A stretch of DNA of 64,000 nt. Origin: Brachionus plicatilis. Lineage: Eukaryota > Rotifera > Eurotatoria > Ploima > Brachionidae. Positions 47,601-58,500 of the stretch are shown here, in pieces (the stretch's first letter is position 1; every line of letters starts with the position of its first letter). The position numbers and the translations under genes are program-made. Where the stretch lies: assembly GCA_010279815.1 (NCBI GenBank), contig QEOQ01000180.1, positions 729,770-793,769 on the forward strand, written 5' to 3'. Under the pieces are notes generated by a model that saw only the letters and a program-made list of their open reading frames with translations, made no database searches and had not been told where the DNA came from.

Positions 47601-50600
47601 TCTAATAGAAAAAACAATTGTACAAATGGGCAATGTGAAATTTTAGTACAAAAATTACACTACAAAAAGTAAAAACTTTAAAATTTCTTTTCTAATTGTG
47701 CAAAAATGGTTCTGCAAAAAGTACAATATTGTACAAATTTGTACAGAAGAATTCCAAGCTCTTCAAAAACTCTTGGGTTGTGAAGTTCGTTTCAATTCGA
47801 TCATTTCAATTCAGAAAAACTTGAATAGCTTTTTTACTAAAAGAGATAATTTAGTTCTATAAAATGCTTAATTATAAGAAAATTTGCTTAACACTAGAAG
47901 CACCAAAACGAGTCATTTTGACTCGTTATGAAAATTAAGGAATAAATCATATATTTTATGTTTAAATTTATTTAAATTATTAAATTAATTGAATAAATAA
48001 TAGTAAATTAAAAAATTTTAGTCTTTTCTTAGGCCTTATGAAATATCCATGGTCAATCACACTTTTTACAAATACTCTCTATTTCTTTTGTACAATATCC
48101 ACACCCTGCTTTATTACATTTTGAACAAAAATTTGTCGCTTTATAATTACCACATTTTGAACAAGTTTTTTTTATTTAAATTTAGAAAGCTATTCTTATT
48201 TTTAATGCTCAAAAAAAAAAATACTTAGATTTTAGCGGCCAAACACCGAAAAAGGAGTCATTTTGACTCGTTGGTGCTTCTAGTAGTATAAACTTGATTT
48301 GGCATAAAGGCAAATTTTTTTGAGTTTAAATTTAGTTAATTTAGAAAGTTATTCTTATTTTTATGCTGAAAAAAAAAAATATCATGCTCAAATAACAAAA
48401 ATTGACTATGATTTTCGGCCAAAAATCGTAAAGAGTCATTTTGACTCGTTGGTGCTTCTAGTGTTAATGTTATAAAATAGGTCTGCAAAGTACTCTGCAA
48501 TTTTCTGCATTTTGCACGCCATTAAAAAGTATTCTAATCAATTGTGCACTTACTTTGCAGAGCTTGGAATTCTTCTGTATAAATTTGTACAATATTGTAC
48601 TTTTTGCAGAACCATTTTTGCACAATTAGAAAAGAAATTTTAAAGTTTTTACTTTTTGTACTGTAATTTTTGTACTAAAATTTCGCATTGCCGAACATAT
48701 GGTTGTCTCACGTTATGTGACTAATTAGTCACGAAACATGTGACAAATATCACATTAAATTGATCAGTCGGTGACCACCACTGCTCACTATTTGGCAACT
48801 AAGGAAAAATGTGACCATTTTTGATAATTAGATGACCATAGCTTTTAATTTCGTGACCAATAAAATTTATAAAAATAAAATAACTAATCGATTTTGTTTT
48901 ATCTTATTCATATAATAAGTTAAATTTAAAGTCAAATTATTATCAAAGTAAAATATATAAGAGAGTGTCTTCCCTTATTTTTTGAGATAATTTTTATTCA
49001 TTTGGTGACCAGCGTTCTCTTTATGTAACCATAAATTGGTTTCATATTTCCTTAGTCATCAAATAGTTACTAGTGCTGATTCACCGACCGAGCAAAGTGA
49101 AATTGATTACATAATGTGTGAGTCCCATACAAATAAGGATAATTTTTAAAAAATTGATTTTATTAGTTGTTAAATAATTTATTTAAATTTGAATTTTAAA
49201 AAACAATATTTATGTTTTAGAATTAATGCAAAATTTTTGTATTAATTCACAAGCCTTTAAGGCTTTAAATTTAGAAATATAAAAATTTTAAGCTCAGCTA
49301 AAAACACATATTTGAAAAATGTCAGAATTTATTTAAAAGTATTCTGATCAAGTTCTCTGCAGAAATTTGCAGATTCTTAATCGATATGTGTTTTTGGGTA
49401 CGCTAAAAATTGTTAAATTTATCAGAACTATTTTTTTCGACATATTTATTTAAATTACATATTTTGTCAAAAAAGTAAACAACCTAAAATTGAATAATTA
49501 TTAAAAGCTTTTAAAAATTTAAGGAATTGAAAAATCAAATTGATCATGATTTTCGAAAAAATCAAGAAGAAATTGAAAAATTGAAATCAGCTGGTGGCAA
49601 AAGACTTCAAATTGAAGAGACTGATGGAAGCGACGAAGAATCTGATGAAGAAAATAAAAACATACCAATAGCTGAAGTAGACAGTGACTCTGAAGAGGAA
49701 GATCAAGTGATTGAAGTTCCTATTAAGTCTGAAGAAAAAGCAGATAACGAGTCTGTTGCTCCAGAGCAAGACAAAACTTCGACCAAACTCCAAGAAGAAA
49801 CAGAAAAAGAATCGGTTCTTGAAGTTAAAAAATTTGAGTTACCTGAGCACATAATACAAACTAAAGATAAAGCAGGTGTTTTTTTCACCAATGGTCAATA
49901 TGCAGATGCTATTGATTATTACACCAAATCGATAGATTTTTTACAAGAGTTAAAAAAAAATTCTGATCTTTTACTCGAAATAGACCAAAATCTAAGCGTT
50001 TTATTTAACAATCGTGCTTCCAGTTATCAGAATATCTGTGATTTTAAAAACTGCATAAAAGACTGTGAATCCGGTTTGGAAATTGTCGAAGATAATGTTA
50101 GTCTAAAATGCAAGCTCTTATTCAAAAAAGCTAATTCGCTCGAAATGCTTGAGAAGTATGAGCAAGCATTTGAAATTTTGGAAACATTGATGAAAATTGA
50201 TAATAAATTTAAAAATGTTCAATTAAATTACAATAGAGTCAAAGGAATTTTAAAAGAAAATGGTAAATTGGATAAAGTGCGGAATTTGCCACAAGTTAAA
50301 AAAGTAGAAAGACAAGAAGACCAGCAAAAGCTGTTTGAGGATTTCAAAACAAAAGGAAATGATTTTTTTAAGAATAACAACTACCAAAAAGCTTGTGAAC
50401 TGTACTCAAAATGCATTGAAATAGATGGTGGTAATACCATAGCTTATTCAAATAGATCCCTTTGTTATATCAAGCTCAAATTACCTGATTTAGCCATTCA
50501 AGACACTAGTTATGTTCTTGAAAAAGAGCCTAACAATGTAAAGGCTTTGTACCGACGCGCATTGGCTTATAAGGACAAAAAAGAATTCGAATCAGCTATT

Positions 50601-51191
50601 AATGATTTGAGAAAAATTTTGTCTATTGAATACAACAATCAAATTGCCAAAAATGAACTGCAAAATTTGGAAATTTTGATAAAAGAGGAGCAAAAAATTG
50701 TCAATGAGAAAAAAGTAAAGATTGAGGAAATTAGCGAAAATGATCAGGTTAATTCGGAAAAAGAAAGTAAACCAATTCGTAAACCAGTAGCTCAACCAGC
50801 TCCTATTTTAAATATACCGAAGAAAAATTATGATTTTTCGTCCATTACTAATGGATATGAATTTTTGCAGGCATGGAACTCAATAAGTCCCACTGATATT
50901 GAAAATTATTCCAAACTTATTGCCAGTGTTAATCCAAATCATTTGCACAAATTTATTGGTTCTAAGTTGGATGATGATATGCTGAGCAAATTGATCAAGT
51001 GCGTGCACAAATTGTCCGAGCAAGAACTGACCACCAAATTTGACATTTATGACTATTTGGAATCTATTACTAAAACACAAAGATTTGAAATAACCAAAAT
51101 GTTCATTAACAAAGACCAGAAAAAATTTCTATCTGAATTAATTGGAAAAATTGATAAAGAAAATAGATTAAAAAAGTTGTACTCCATTTAG
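44630..51191 (+). CDS. SPAG1: SPAG1-like dynein axonemal assembly factor
   Basis: Nine exons: 44630-44757, 44817-44891, 44949-45033, 45087-45227, 45282-45346, 45400-45548, 47126-47284, 47341-47525, 49524-51191; 2655 nt, 884 residues, phase kept throughout. SPAG1 is a cytoplasmic HSP90/R2TP-linked factor for assembling ciliary dynein arms. The N-terminus has the SPAG1 signatures LDFKYVKKCENVKELEKIY, SGVEGKYPDLENF and RVLRKDKP. Three TPR clusters follow: CKGNESFAAACYHEAVTYYT to NFKALLRRATALYK; DKAGVFFTNGQYADAIDYYT; and KTKGNDFFKNNNYQKACELYS to NVKALYRRALAYKDKKEFES. These carry the carboxylate-clamp-type residues that bind HSP70/HSP90 tails. The C-terminal helical domain (NGYEFLQAWNSISPTD to FISGSK-like HKFIGSKLDDD) is the RPAP3/SPAG1 C-terminal domain. 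Introns 6 and 8 are large; intron 8 holds several transposons. AATAAA follows the stop at about 51200. Confidence 0.96.
45549..47125. other. 1.6-kb SPAG1 intron
   Basis: A/T-rich with an (ATT)n microsatellite near 46204-46220. The stretch 46220-46570 is less A/T-rich than its surroundings; nothing definite was recognised in it. Confidence 0.55.
47892..48463. mobile_element. piggyBac deletion derivative
   Basis: Inverted ends CACTAGAAGCACCAA ... TTGGTGCTTCTAGTG are flanked by TTAA on each side (47888-47891 and 48464-48467), the piggyBac target site. A palindrome ACGAGTCATTTTGACTCGT lies just inside the ends. A second copy of the right end (about 48171-48284) lies internally, as a direct duplication. 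The remaining minus-strand coding tail encodes the transposase's cysteine-rich domain. It is non-autonomous. Confidence 0.92.
48053..48175 (-). pseudogene. piggyBac transposase C-terminal Cys-rich domain remnant
   Basis: The frame reads CSKCGNYKATNFCSKC, NKAGCGYCTKE, ESICKKCD then stop (TGA at 48053-48055). The CxxC spacing is that of the piggyBac C-terminal zinc-binding domain, which recognises the inverted repeats. The DDE catalytic domain is missing. Confidence 0.8.
48698..49129. mobile_element. Inverted-repeat element next to element F
   Basis: The left arm has TCTCACGTTATGTGACTAAT, GTCGGTGACC, CTATTTGGCAACTAAGGAAA. The right arm carries the complement (CTCACACATTATGTAATCA, GTCGGTGAATCAGCAC, CTATTTGATGACTAAGGAAA). 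The interior has no open frame. It abuts element F without a gap. No superfamily could be assigned and arms have diverged, so it is old. Confidence 0.75.
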
Positions 51192-52572
51192 ATTTATTAA
51201 ATAAACAATCTTGTCAGTAAAAACAATAAATTTATTTTAAAAACATTTTTGAATAATAATTGCAAAATTTTATTTATACTTTATTTTTTTGATTGACCAA
51301 GGCTGCTCCTTTTGTTAAAATTTATTTAAAATAAATTGTTTAATCGTAAAAAGACTACCCCTTTTTTATTGCTTCTTATTTAAAACGAATAAGAAAATAA
51401 TTGTGTTCTTTATATTCGATTTCTATGCTTCCAGTTATTCGGTTTTGTGAAGTTCAGTACAAAAGAACAAAACAAAGTGTTAAAAAATTAAATAACTTTT
51501 TTTCTAAAAGTTTAAAATTAATTCTATTAATGCAGAATGGTGCAAAATTCAAAGCTGCAGCAACTGTAAAAGTCTGCTAATGATGTGCAAAATCTCTGCA
51601 AAATGTACTACACTCGATTATATTGAAATTTAATTTCTGCTGAAATCTGCAAATTTAGCAGACCTAGATATTTGATGCAACTTTGAATGTTGCACTATGT
51701 TGCAATATGTTGCATTTACAGAATTAAGTTTAAACCTTTAGTAAAAAAAGTTATACAATTTTTTTACATTTTTTTCTGTTCTTTTTATTATTTTGTTCTG
51801 GATTTGACAAAAACCAGTTATTCGAAGTCTGAACCCTAAAAAAATAAAATTGATTCTCTAAATAAAGTAAATAAATCTTTTTAAATTATATTGTGAAAAT
51901 TTATAGAAAAAAATGAGAGTTTTAGCCAAGTTACTTTTCCCAAGACGTTTTTTAGTTGCTTCTAACATATTTTAATGTTTTGAATTCGTCTTGCGTTAAA
52001 ATTTTAATTTCATATTTTTTTAAGCTTATAAAGGAATGTTAGATTAGGATGGAGGATTTTTATTAAATAAAAAAATATGTTCAGATAATTTATTATAAAT
52101 TGGCTTCAACATACAAAAAAAGCTTTTTTCATCTTAATACATTTATTTAATTTTTAAAAATGTGAAAAATTATCACATGAAAATTATATCTTTTATAACA
52201 TAACAAAAAATTTCATAACAATGTATAACGTATAACATAGAATTCAAATAGCGCTTGCTCTTGACCGACAGAAAGTTCTATTTACAAATCCTGTTTTGAT
52301 AGTATCAACAATTATTAATTATACATAATGATAACAATGTATTATATTTGGAAAATGACTAATCGACAAAAATCTTGACTATAAATTATTAAAAAAAGCT
52401 TAAACATAAAAAAGTAAGATATTGATGAATAAAATGGAAATTAACAATTTAAATAAAAAATTTTATATTCATAATAAATATGAATTTTTACGATAAGCTT
52501 CTTTTTTCATATGAAATGTTAACGCTTGAGATAAAGCTCAAACTAAACACCATTTCAATCAAAAACTCTTTT
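51192..52572. other. Intergenic region between convergent SPAG1 and DLC1-type genes
   Basis: Contains both 3' flanks and hairpin-family element E (51441-51815). The remainder is A/T-rich with no exon. Confidence 0.6.
51441..51815. mobile_element. Hairpin-family element E
   Basis: About 375 bp, starting GGTTTTGTGAAGTTCAGTAC and ending GGATTTGACAAAAACC. CCAGTTATTC occurs at both flanks, allowing an 8-10-bp duplication. The subterminal module is GTTGCA-based (TGTTGCAATATGTTGCA) and the centre has TCTGCAAAATGTAC and TCTGCAAATTTAGCAGA. Confidence 0.9.
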
Positions 52573-55500
52573 TTAGTGTGAGTTGAGCAGAGACATCTTT
52601 AAATTGTAAAGCAGTCGAGCCATCATATAACCAAAAGTTTTGTTATAAAATTCCATAGTAAAGCCCCTTTAATACATTTTTAAATAAAATAAGTTAAATT
52701 TTTTTTAATTACTTGTAATCCATTTTAATGTAGTGAGTAATTTTGAATGTAGTCATGGTGTCTATTGAAATCAATTTTTCGATTACATATTTGGAAATAA
52801 TTAGATTCGATCGTATATCTCCTACAAGTTTATTTCCAGCTTGATGTTTTACAGAGGTACTCGTGAGTATTAAGGTTGGATTTTCCCCTTCTGGATTAGT
52901 AAAATGCCTTATTTCGAAAAAATCTCTTGAGGGATGTGGAGGCATGAACGAAATTACATAGCGATACAATTCTGTTTGATCATCTAGTTTCTCAACTATC
53001 TTTCCATCTCGGAAATCATCATCCCATAACTTCCTATTAATTTAAAATTGATTTAATCCCAATATCAAAATTTGAAAAATTAGCCCTTATTTAACTTAAT
53101 TTATTTAGAATTTTACTTTTTTTGCATTATTATAGAGAATTATGCGTACTTTAAAAATAATTAGTTTTCGGCATTGTGAATAATGGTACAAAAAACAAAA
53201 AAAAAATATTAAAAATGCCAAAGCATATGTTCTGAAGGACCTAAACATGTTCTGTAAATTGTAGCAGCTGATACATTCTTTGTACCACCAATATACTGAT
53301 TCTCAAAACTCTGCAATAAATCTGCAAATCTCAGAAAATTGTGTATTTGGAATATTATAAATTCAAATCAATTTTAAATGGTGGTACAGAGGATTTATAT
53401 ATGTTGCTACAATTTACAGAACATGTTTTAGTCGGTCCAGATTAAAGTTCTGGCCTTTTTTTATATCTTATTTTTGTTTTTTTTACTAAAATTCACAGTT
53501 TTCTGAATTTTTCAGAATTCTGAAAGATCAGTTTATTGGTGGTACAAACGATGTATCAGTTGCTACAATTTACAGAACATGTTTTGGTCCGTCAGAACTT
53601 AAGCTTTGGCATTTTCAATATTCTGTTTTTGTTTTTTGTACCAAAATTCACAATTCCTTAGTTTTCAATAAAAAAATTAAATGTTGATAAACTATTTCGA
53701 TTTACTATTTATATAATATTTATTTTTATAAGTAATTGATTTTTTTTTCTTCATTTAATATGGGTGTACCTAACCACCACACACTCAAGTATGACCAACA
53801 CAAATTTAAATCCTGATGAGCACACAGCCTTAGAAACACACATTTGATTGTGTGTTATTAAGTTTAAAAAAAATTTAGAAAAATATTACAAAATTTTTTT
53901 CTTGAGATAAAATACTGAACAACACACGCTTTTCATTAATCTTGAAATTATTCAATTATACTAAAATCATTTTTTTTTATTTAAAATTTAATTTAATTAA
54001 CATAAAAAGTTTTTTTTTAAAGTTTTTACTTACAGCAATAATTGGAAATAAAGCAAAATTTTTATGTAAGAAAAGTTTCAATCCTTTTGATCTAAAATTT
54101 AAAGGTCTTTCAAGACTAATATGAGGAATATTGAACTAAGTATATAAATTGTCAATCGATATTGGTGTTAATATCAGATTATTATTTATTTCATTTACAC
54201 TTATTAATATATTATATTAATAAGTGAAAAGATTAATTAAAATAGATATTGAATGCTGTGACTTATAAAAAAATTCATTTAGATAATTAATTTTGTTACA
54301 ACTTGAATAAACTACGAAAGTTGAATGTTTTTTTTTATTCTAAGCTATTTGTTAATTTTTCAAAAATTGATTATTTTTATCTATTTTTTTAAACCGAGGT
54401 AGATAATTTTTTATGAAGTAAAATATCAAAAAAAATTAAATTTTTTGTTACCTCTCATCTTTGATCTTAGTTAATATATTTTCAAAAGTTAAATTTTGGC
54501 TTTTGATCAAAGTACAGCATTTCCATAATTTTAATTTATCATTGAAGCTTTCATTTTGCTGAGGAATAGCAAATGACGATTGAACGCTTTCAAAGGTTTC
54601 GGGTTCTAGAAAAGTAGATGTCGAATCGTTTATTTGAATGGTAACAGCGGTAGTCACTGTTCGATTCGGACTAACCGGCAATTGAATTCCTGAATTCGAA
54701 GTACTTGATTCAACATTTTTAAGCAAGCTTTGAAATAAAATATCATTTTTAAAATAATAAATTGACACATCCTCGAATTTATCAAAATAAAACCAATTTG
54801 TTTTATCAATTTTAATGTTGTTTGAAAAAAATTCAGTACGTTTGATACTTTTTGCTTCTTTGTCGTAAAAATACTCCAAATTATGAGGCTCAGAGCCGAA
54901 CGAAACTGATAATTTGAGCTTTTCAAAATTTTCAACAGGAACCTTAATTAAATTTTAATTAATATTCTTAACTAAATTTTTTAGGTACTAAGTTATGTGG
55001 TTCCGATCTTTGGTTTTGGCACATTATGCTATGTGATCATATTTTAAGATATATAAAAATAGAGCTAAAAGATTTTTAAAAATTTTATTTTGAAATTTAT
55101 TTTCATTTTATAGTTGAACTTTATTAATTTTCTGCAATAGTCTGAAAAAAATTAATTTTTAAAATTAGTTTAATTTATACGCGATTATATATGAGCATGG
55201 TTTTCTAAAGGTTATTTTAATTTTTTTATTTACTTAAAAATTTAAAAGCTTATTAACATATTATTTAAAAATATTAAGATATTTTTCTCCTTTATTAAGA
55301 TATCGATGTATTAAGATATTATATTAATCTATCAAATTTCAGAATTTACTGCCTTTATCGCTTTATGTAACATTCTTAGCCATTTAGACTCATTTTAAAG
55401 ATGAGTCTCATCTTCAAATTTCGTAAAAAAGCCACTATTTAACACAAAAAAAATATAAATCAAATTAAAATTTTCGGTTAAAAAATTGTATGTCATTTTT

Positions 55501-58500
55501 TATGAAAAGTTTTCTAATTTTTAAATTTTTTTCAAAAATATTTTTTTAGTTCTATCAAATTTTTTATTCTACAAAATTCTAGATTATAAAATTATTCTAA
55601 CAAAACAACTACTTATTTAAAATTTTGAATATTATGTTAAAATAAAGACTAAAATTAAGTAAATTTACATCAAATTTATTTGATTTTGAGTTTTTTTATT
55701 CTGGGAATCTTTTTTATATTTAGATAACAACCAAAGATCGCCACATCTGATAACTTTAGCAAAAAATTTTACTGTAAAGAGATCCATAGAATATTTTATC
55801 ATATCTGACACACATAATTGAACAACTTTGTTCATATACTCCAATGTTTCCAAGGTATCTTTGACTGAGTCAAAGAAAAAACCTGTCGTTTTGTTTGTAC
55901 TAAGCTCTGCTCCAAAATTTACAAGAGTGCTAGCCGCTTTATTCAAACGATTCGAGTATTTACGCTTAGAATTTTGCGCAATCATTTGTACCAGATTGGA
56001 ATTAATGTCTAAATTTAACTGATCAGGCGTTTTGGAAGACGCATTAACTGCATTTAAATTTGCATTCGGTACAGATAAGAGTCTCGATTGAGGCTGAGGT
56101 GTCTGAATTTCGCTCAATTTTGATCCAAGTTCAAAATTTGAATTTCTTTTCAGTCTTAATTCTGACTCCTCTTGGTTTGTTTCATCATTGAGATCTTTTA
56201 GGTCGAAAATAGGTTTATTGGAAGATGCTTGATTTTCTTCAATGTTCTCAGTAGGTAAGCCAATGTTTACCGTTTTCATGGTCTCATTGCTGATTAGGTT
56301 TAAATTTACCGGAAGAGTTGAAATATTTTTGAGATTTTTATGCTTTTTTTTCCGATCGAAATTCATTGAAAATATCACTGGGCTAAATATCACAGCTAAA
56401 TTATTTCGAGACATCTATTTTTGAAAAAATTTTACACATTCATTTTGAAATTTAAATTTTTTAGAAATACCTGATTGACTTTTTGGTGTTTGGCAATATC
56501 GTTTAAAAATAAAAGTAGCGTTTGTAAGACTAATCGATTTTCATCTGGTATTAACAGCATAACTTGCTGAAGGGTGGTTTTTCTTTCTTCTGGTCTTATT
56601 TCTAAGAAAAAAACAAATATTTTAAATTAAAATAAAAAACAATTCGCTAAAACTGATAAGATGGACTCGAAAATCTTTAAAAAAAAATCTAAAAATTTAA
56701 AGTTTTTTAATATACTCTATGAAAAATGCTTTAGGTCGATTAAATTAAGGTTAAAAATTTTTTTATCACAAAACAAATTTTTTAAGTTTAGTATATTCTT
56801 ATTGTTTTAAATTAAAAATTGATGTAATGATTAAATGATAATTTTTTTTCTAATAATCAATTAAAATTTGAATTATTTAAAAAATTGGCCTTATGCTGTC
56901 ATATACGTGCGCTTCTACTTGTAGACTCAAGTTTTACATTTACATTACTGCAAATAAATTTAATAATAATTTTTCTTGACTCTTTTTTAAAAAAGAAATT
57001 AATATATTTTTTTTAACACCAAAACCTTGCTTTTGTGAAATTTAGTACAAAATGATAAAAAGAACAAAAAAAATAATAAAAAATTGAAAAACTTTTTTAC
57101 TTTAAGTTTAAAATTAATTTCGTGATTATGACATTGTGCAACTTTCAAAGTTGCATCAGCTATCAAGGTCTGCAAAACTCTGCAAATTTAGCAGAAATTA
57201 TAATTCAATGTGTTCAAGCGCATTTTGCAGAGATTTTGCATTAGCAGACTTTAGCGGTTGATGCAACTTTAAATGTTGCATCATGTTGCATTTACGGAAA
57301 TAATTTTAAACTTTTAGCAAAAAAGTTTTTCAATTTTTTATCATTTTTTTCTGTTCTTTTGTACTGAACTTCACAAAACCCAAAATCTTCGGTGATAGAG
57401 TACCTAAAATTTTATTAAATAATTTTTAAGCAAATGAAAAAGATATTGAGGTTTAAAATTTTAATTCAATTAGCTGAATACAGTTAATAAATGAAAAACA
57501 AATTAGAAAAATTAAGTAAGAAAAAGGATTTTTTCATAAATTAGCTCATTCGATAAAAATGTTTTGAGACTTTCTAAAACTCAAATTTTATAAATATTTA
57601 AAACTTTCTTTTAATATTTTATCCCTAATCCTAAAATATTCTAAGTAAATTCTAAAATCATCAAAAAAATCGAATTTTTAGTAATTTTTGTAGAATTTTG
57701 ATGATTTTTGATTTTTTGGTGAAAAGTGTTTTTGCTAGAAATAAAAAAAAATTCAAAATAAACATTTGATTTTAAATTAACTTATATTTTCTAATAATTT
57801 TAGGAAATTTAAATTTGATTTTATAAAATCTTTCACCAAGCACTATTAGTACTGTCTCTCTTCTTTTTCATGCCTACATATTCGAATCCATTGTTGGTAC
57901 TAGAAAAACACAAGGTAGCATCTATATATAAATATCTTCATTTTTTTGCAAGAAGATTATTTAAAATAAAAAGTAATTTTGGGAAGTAAAATTTTTTAAT
58001 GACACAAAAAGCATTTAGAAATTTCATACTTAACTTCCAATACAAAAATAAAAAAATTTTATTACTTTTTTTCTAATTGTCAAAAAATTGTTTTTAAATT
58101 GAAACAAAGCAAAACAACTTCTGTTTCACCTATTGGGCAAATCTGCAAAATCTGTGCGAATTCTACAAAATTGCACCCTATTTAAAAGTATTAAAAGTAA
58201 AACGCATTTAATCTGCACAGATTTAGCAGACTATCACAGTAGGTTAAATAAAAGTTGTTTCACTTTGCTTCATTTGAAGAACAACTTTTTCTCATTTAGA
58301 TAAAAAATTAGAAAATTTTTTTCTTTTTATATTGGAAGTTTGTATGAAATTTCACAATGTCTGAAAAAAAATCAAGGGCTCGTTTTATTTACTAATAAAG
58401 AATTTACCTCCAACATTTAAAGACTTTCGTGTTCCGGGATCTTTTACAAAAATAAATATCTTTTTTACAGTATGATTAGAAAATTTAGAACATTAAAAAA

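Larger units (their letters stand above)
47629..48692. mobile_element. Hairpin-family element F, interrupted by piggyBac
   Basis: Ends GGCAATGTGAAATTTTAGTA and TACTAAAATTTCGCATTGCC. The arms (about 140 bp each) include TTGTACAATATTGTAC and TTTTTGCAGAACCATTTTTG. Near-matching 9-bp flanks GTACAAATG and GAACATATG (7 of 9) suggest an old insertion. A 572-bp piggyBac derivative sits inside, so the host element is older. It lies in SPAG1 intron 8. Confidence 0.85.
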
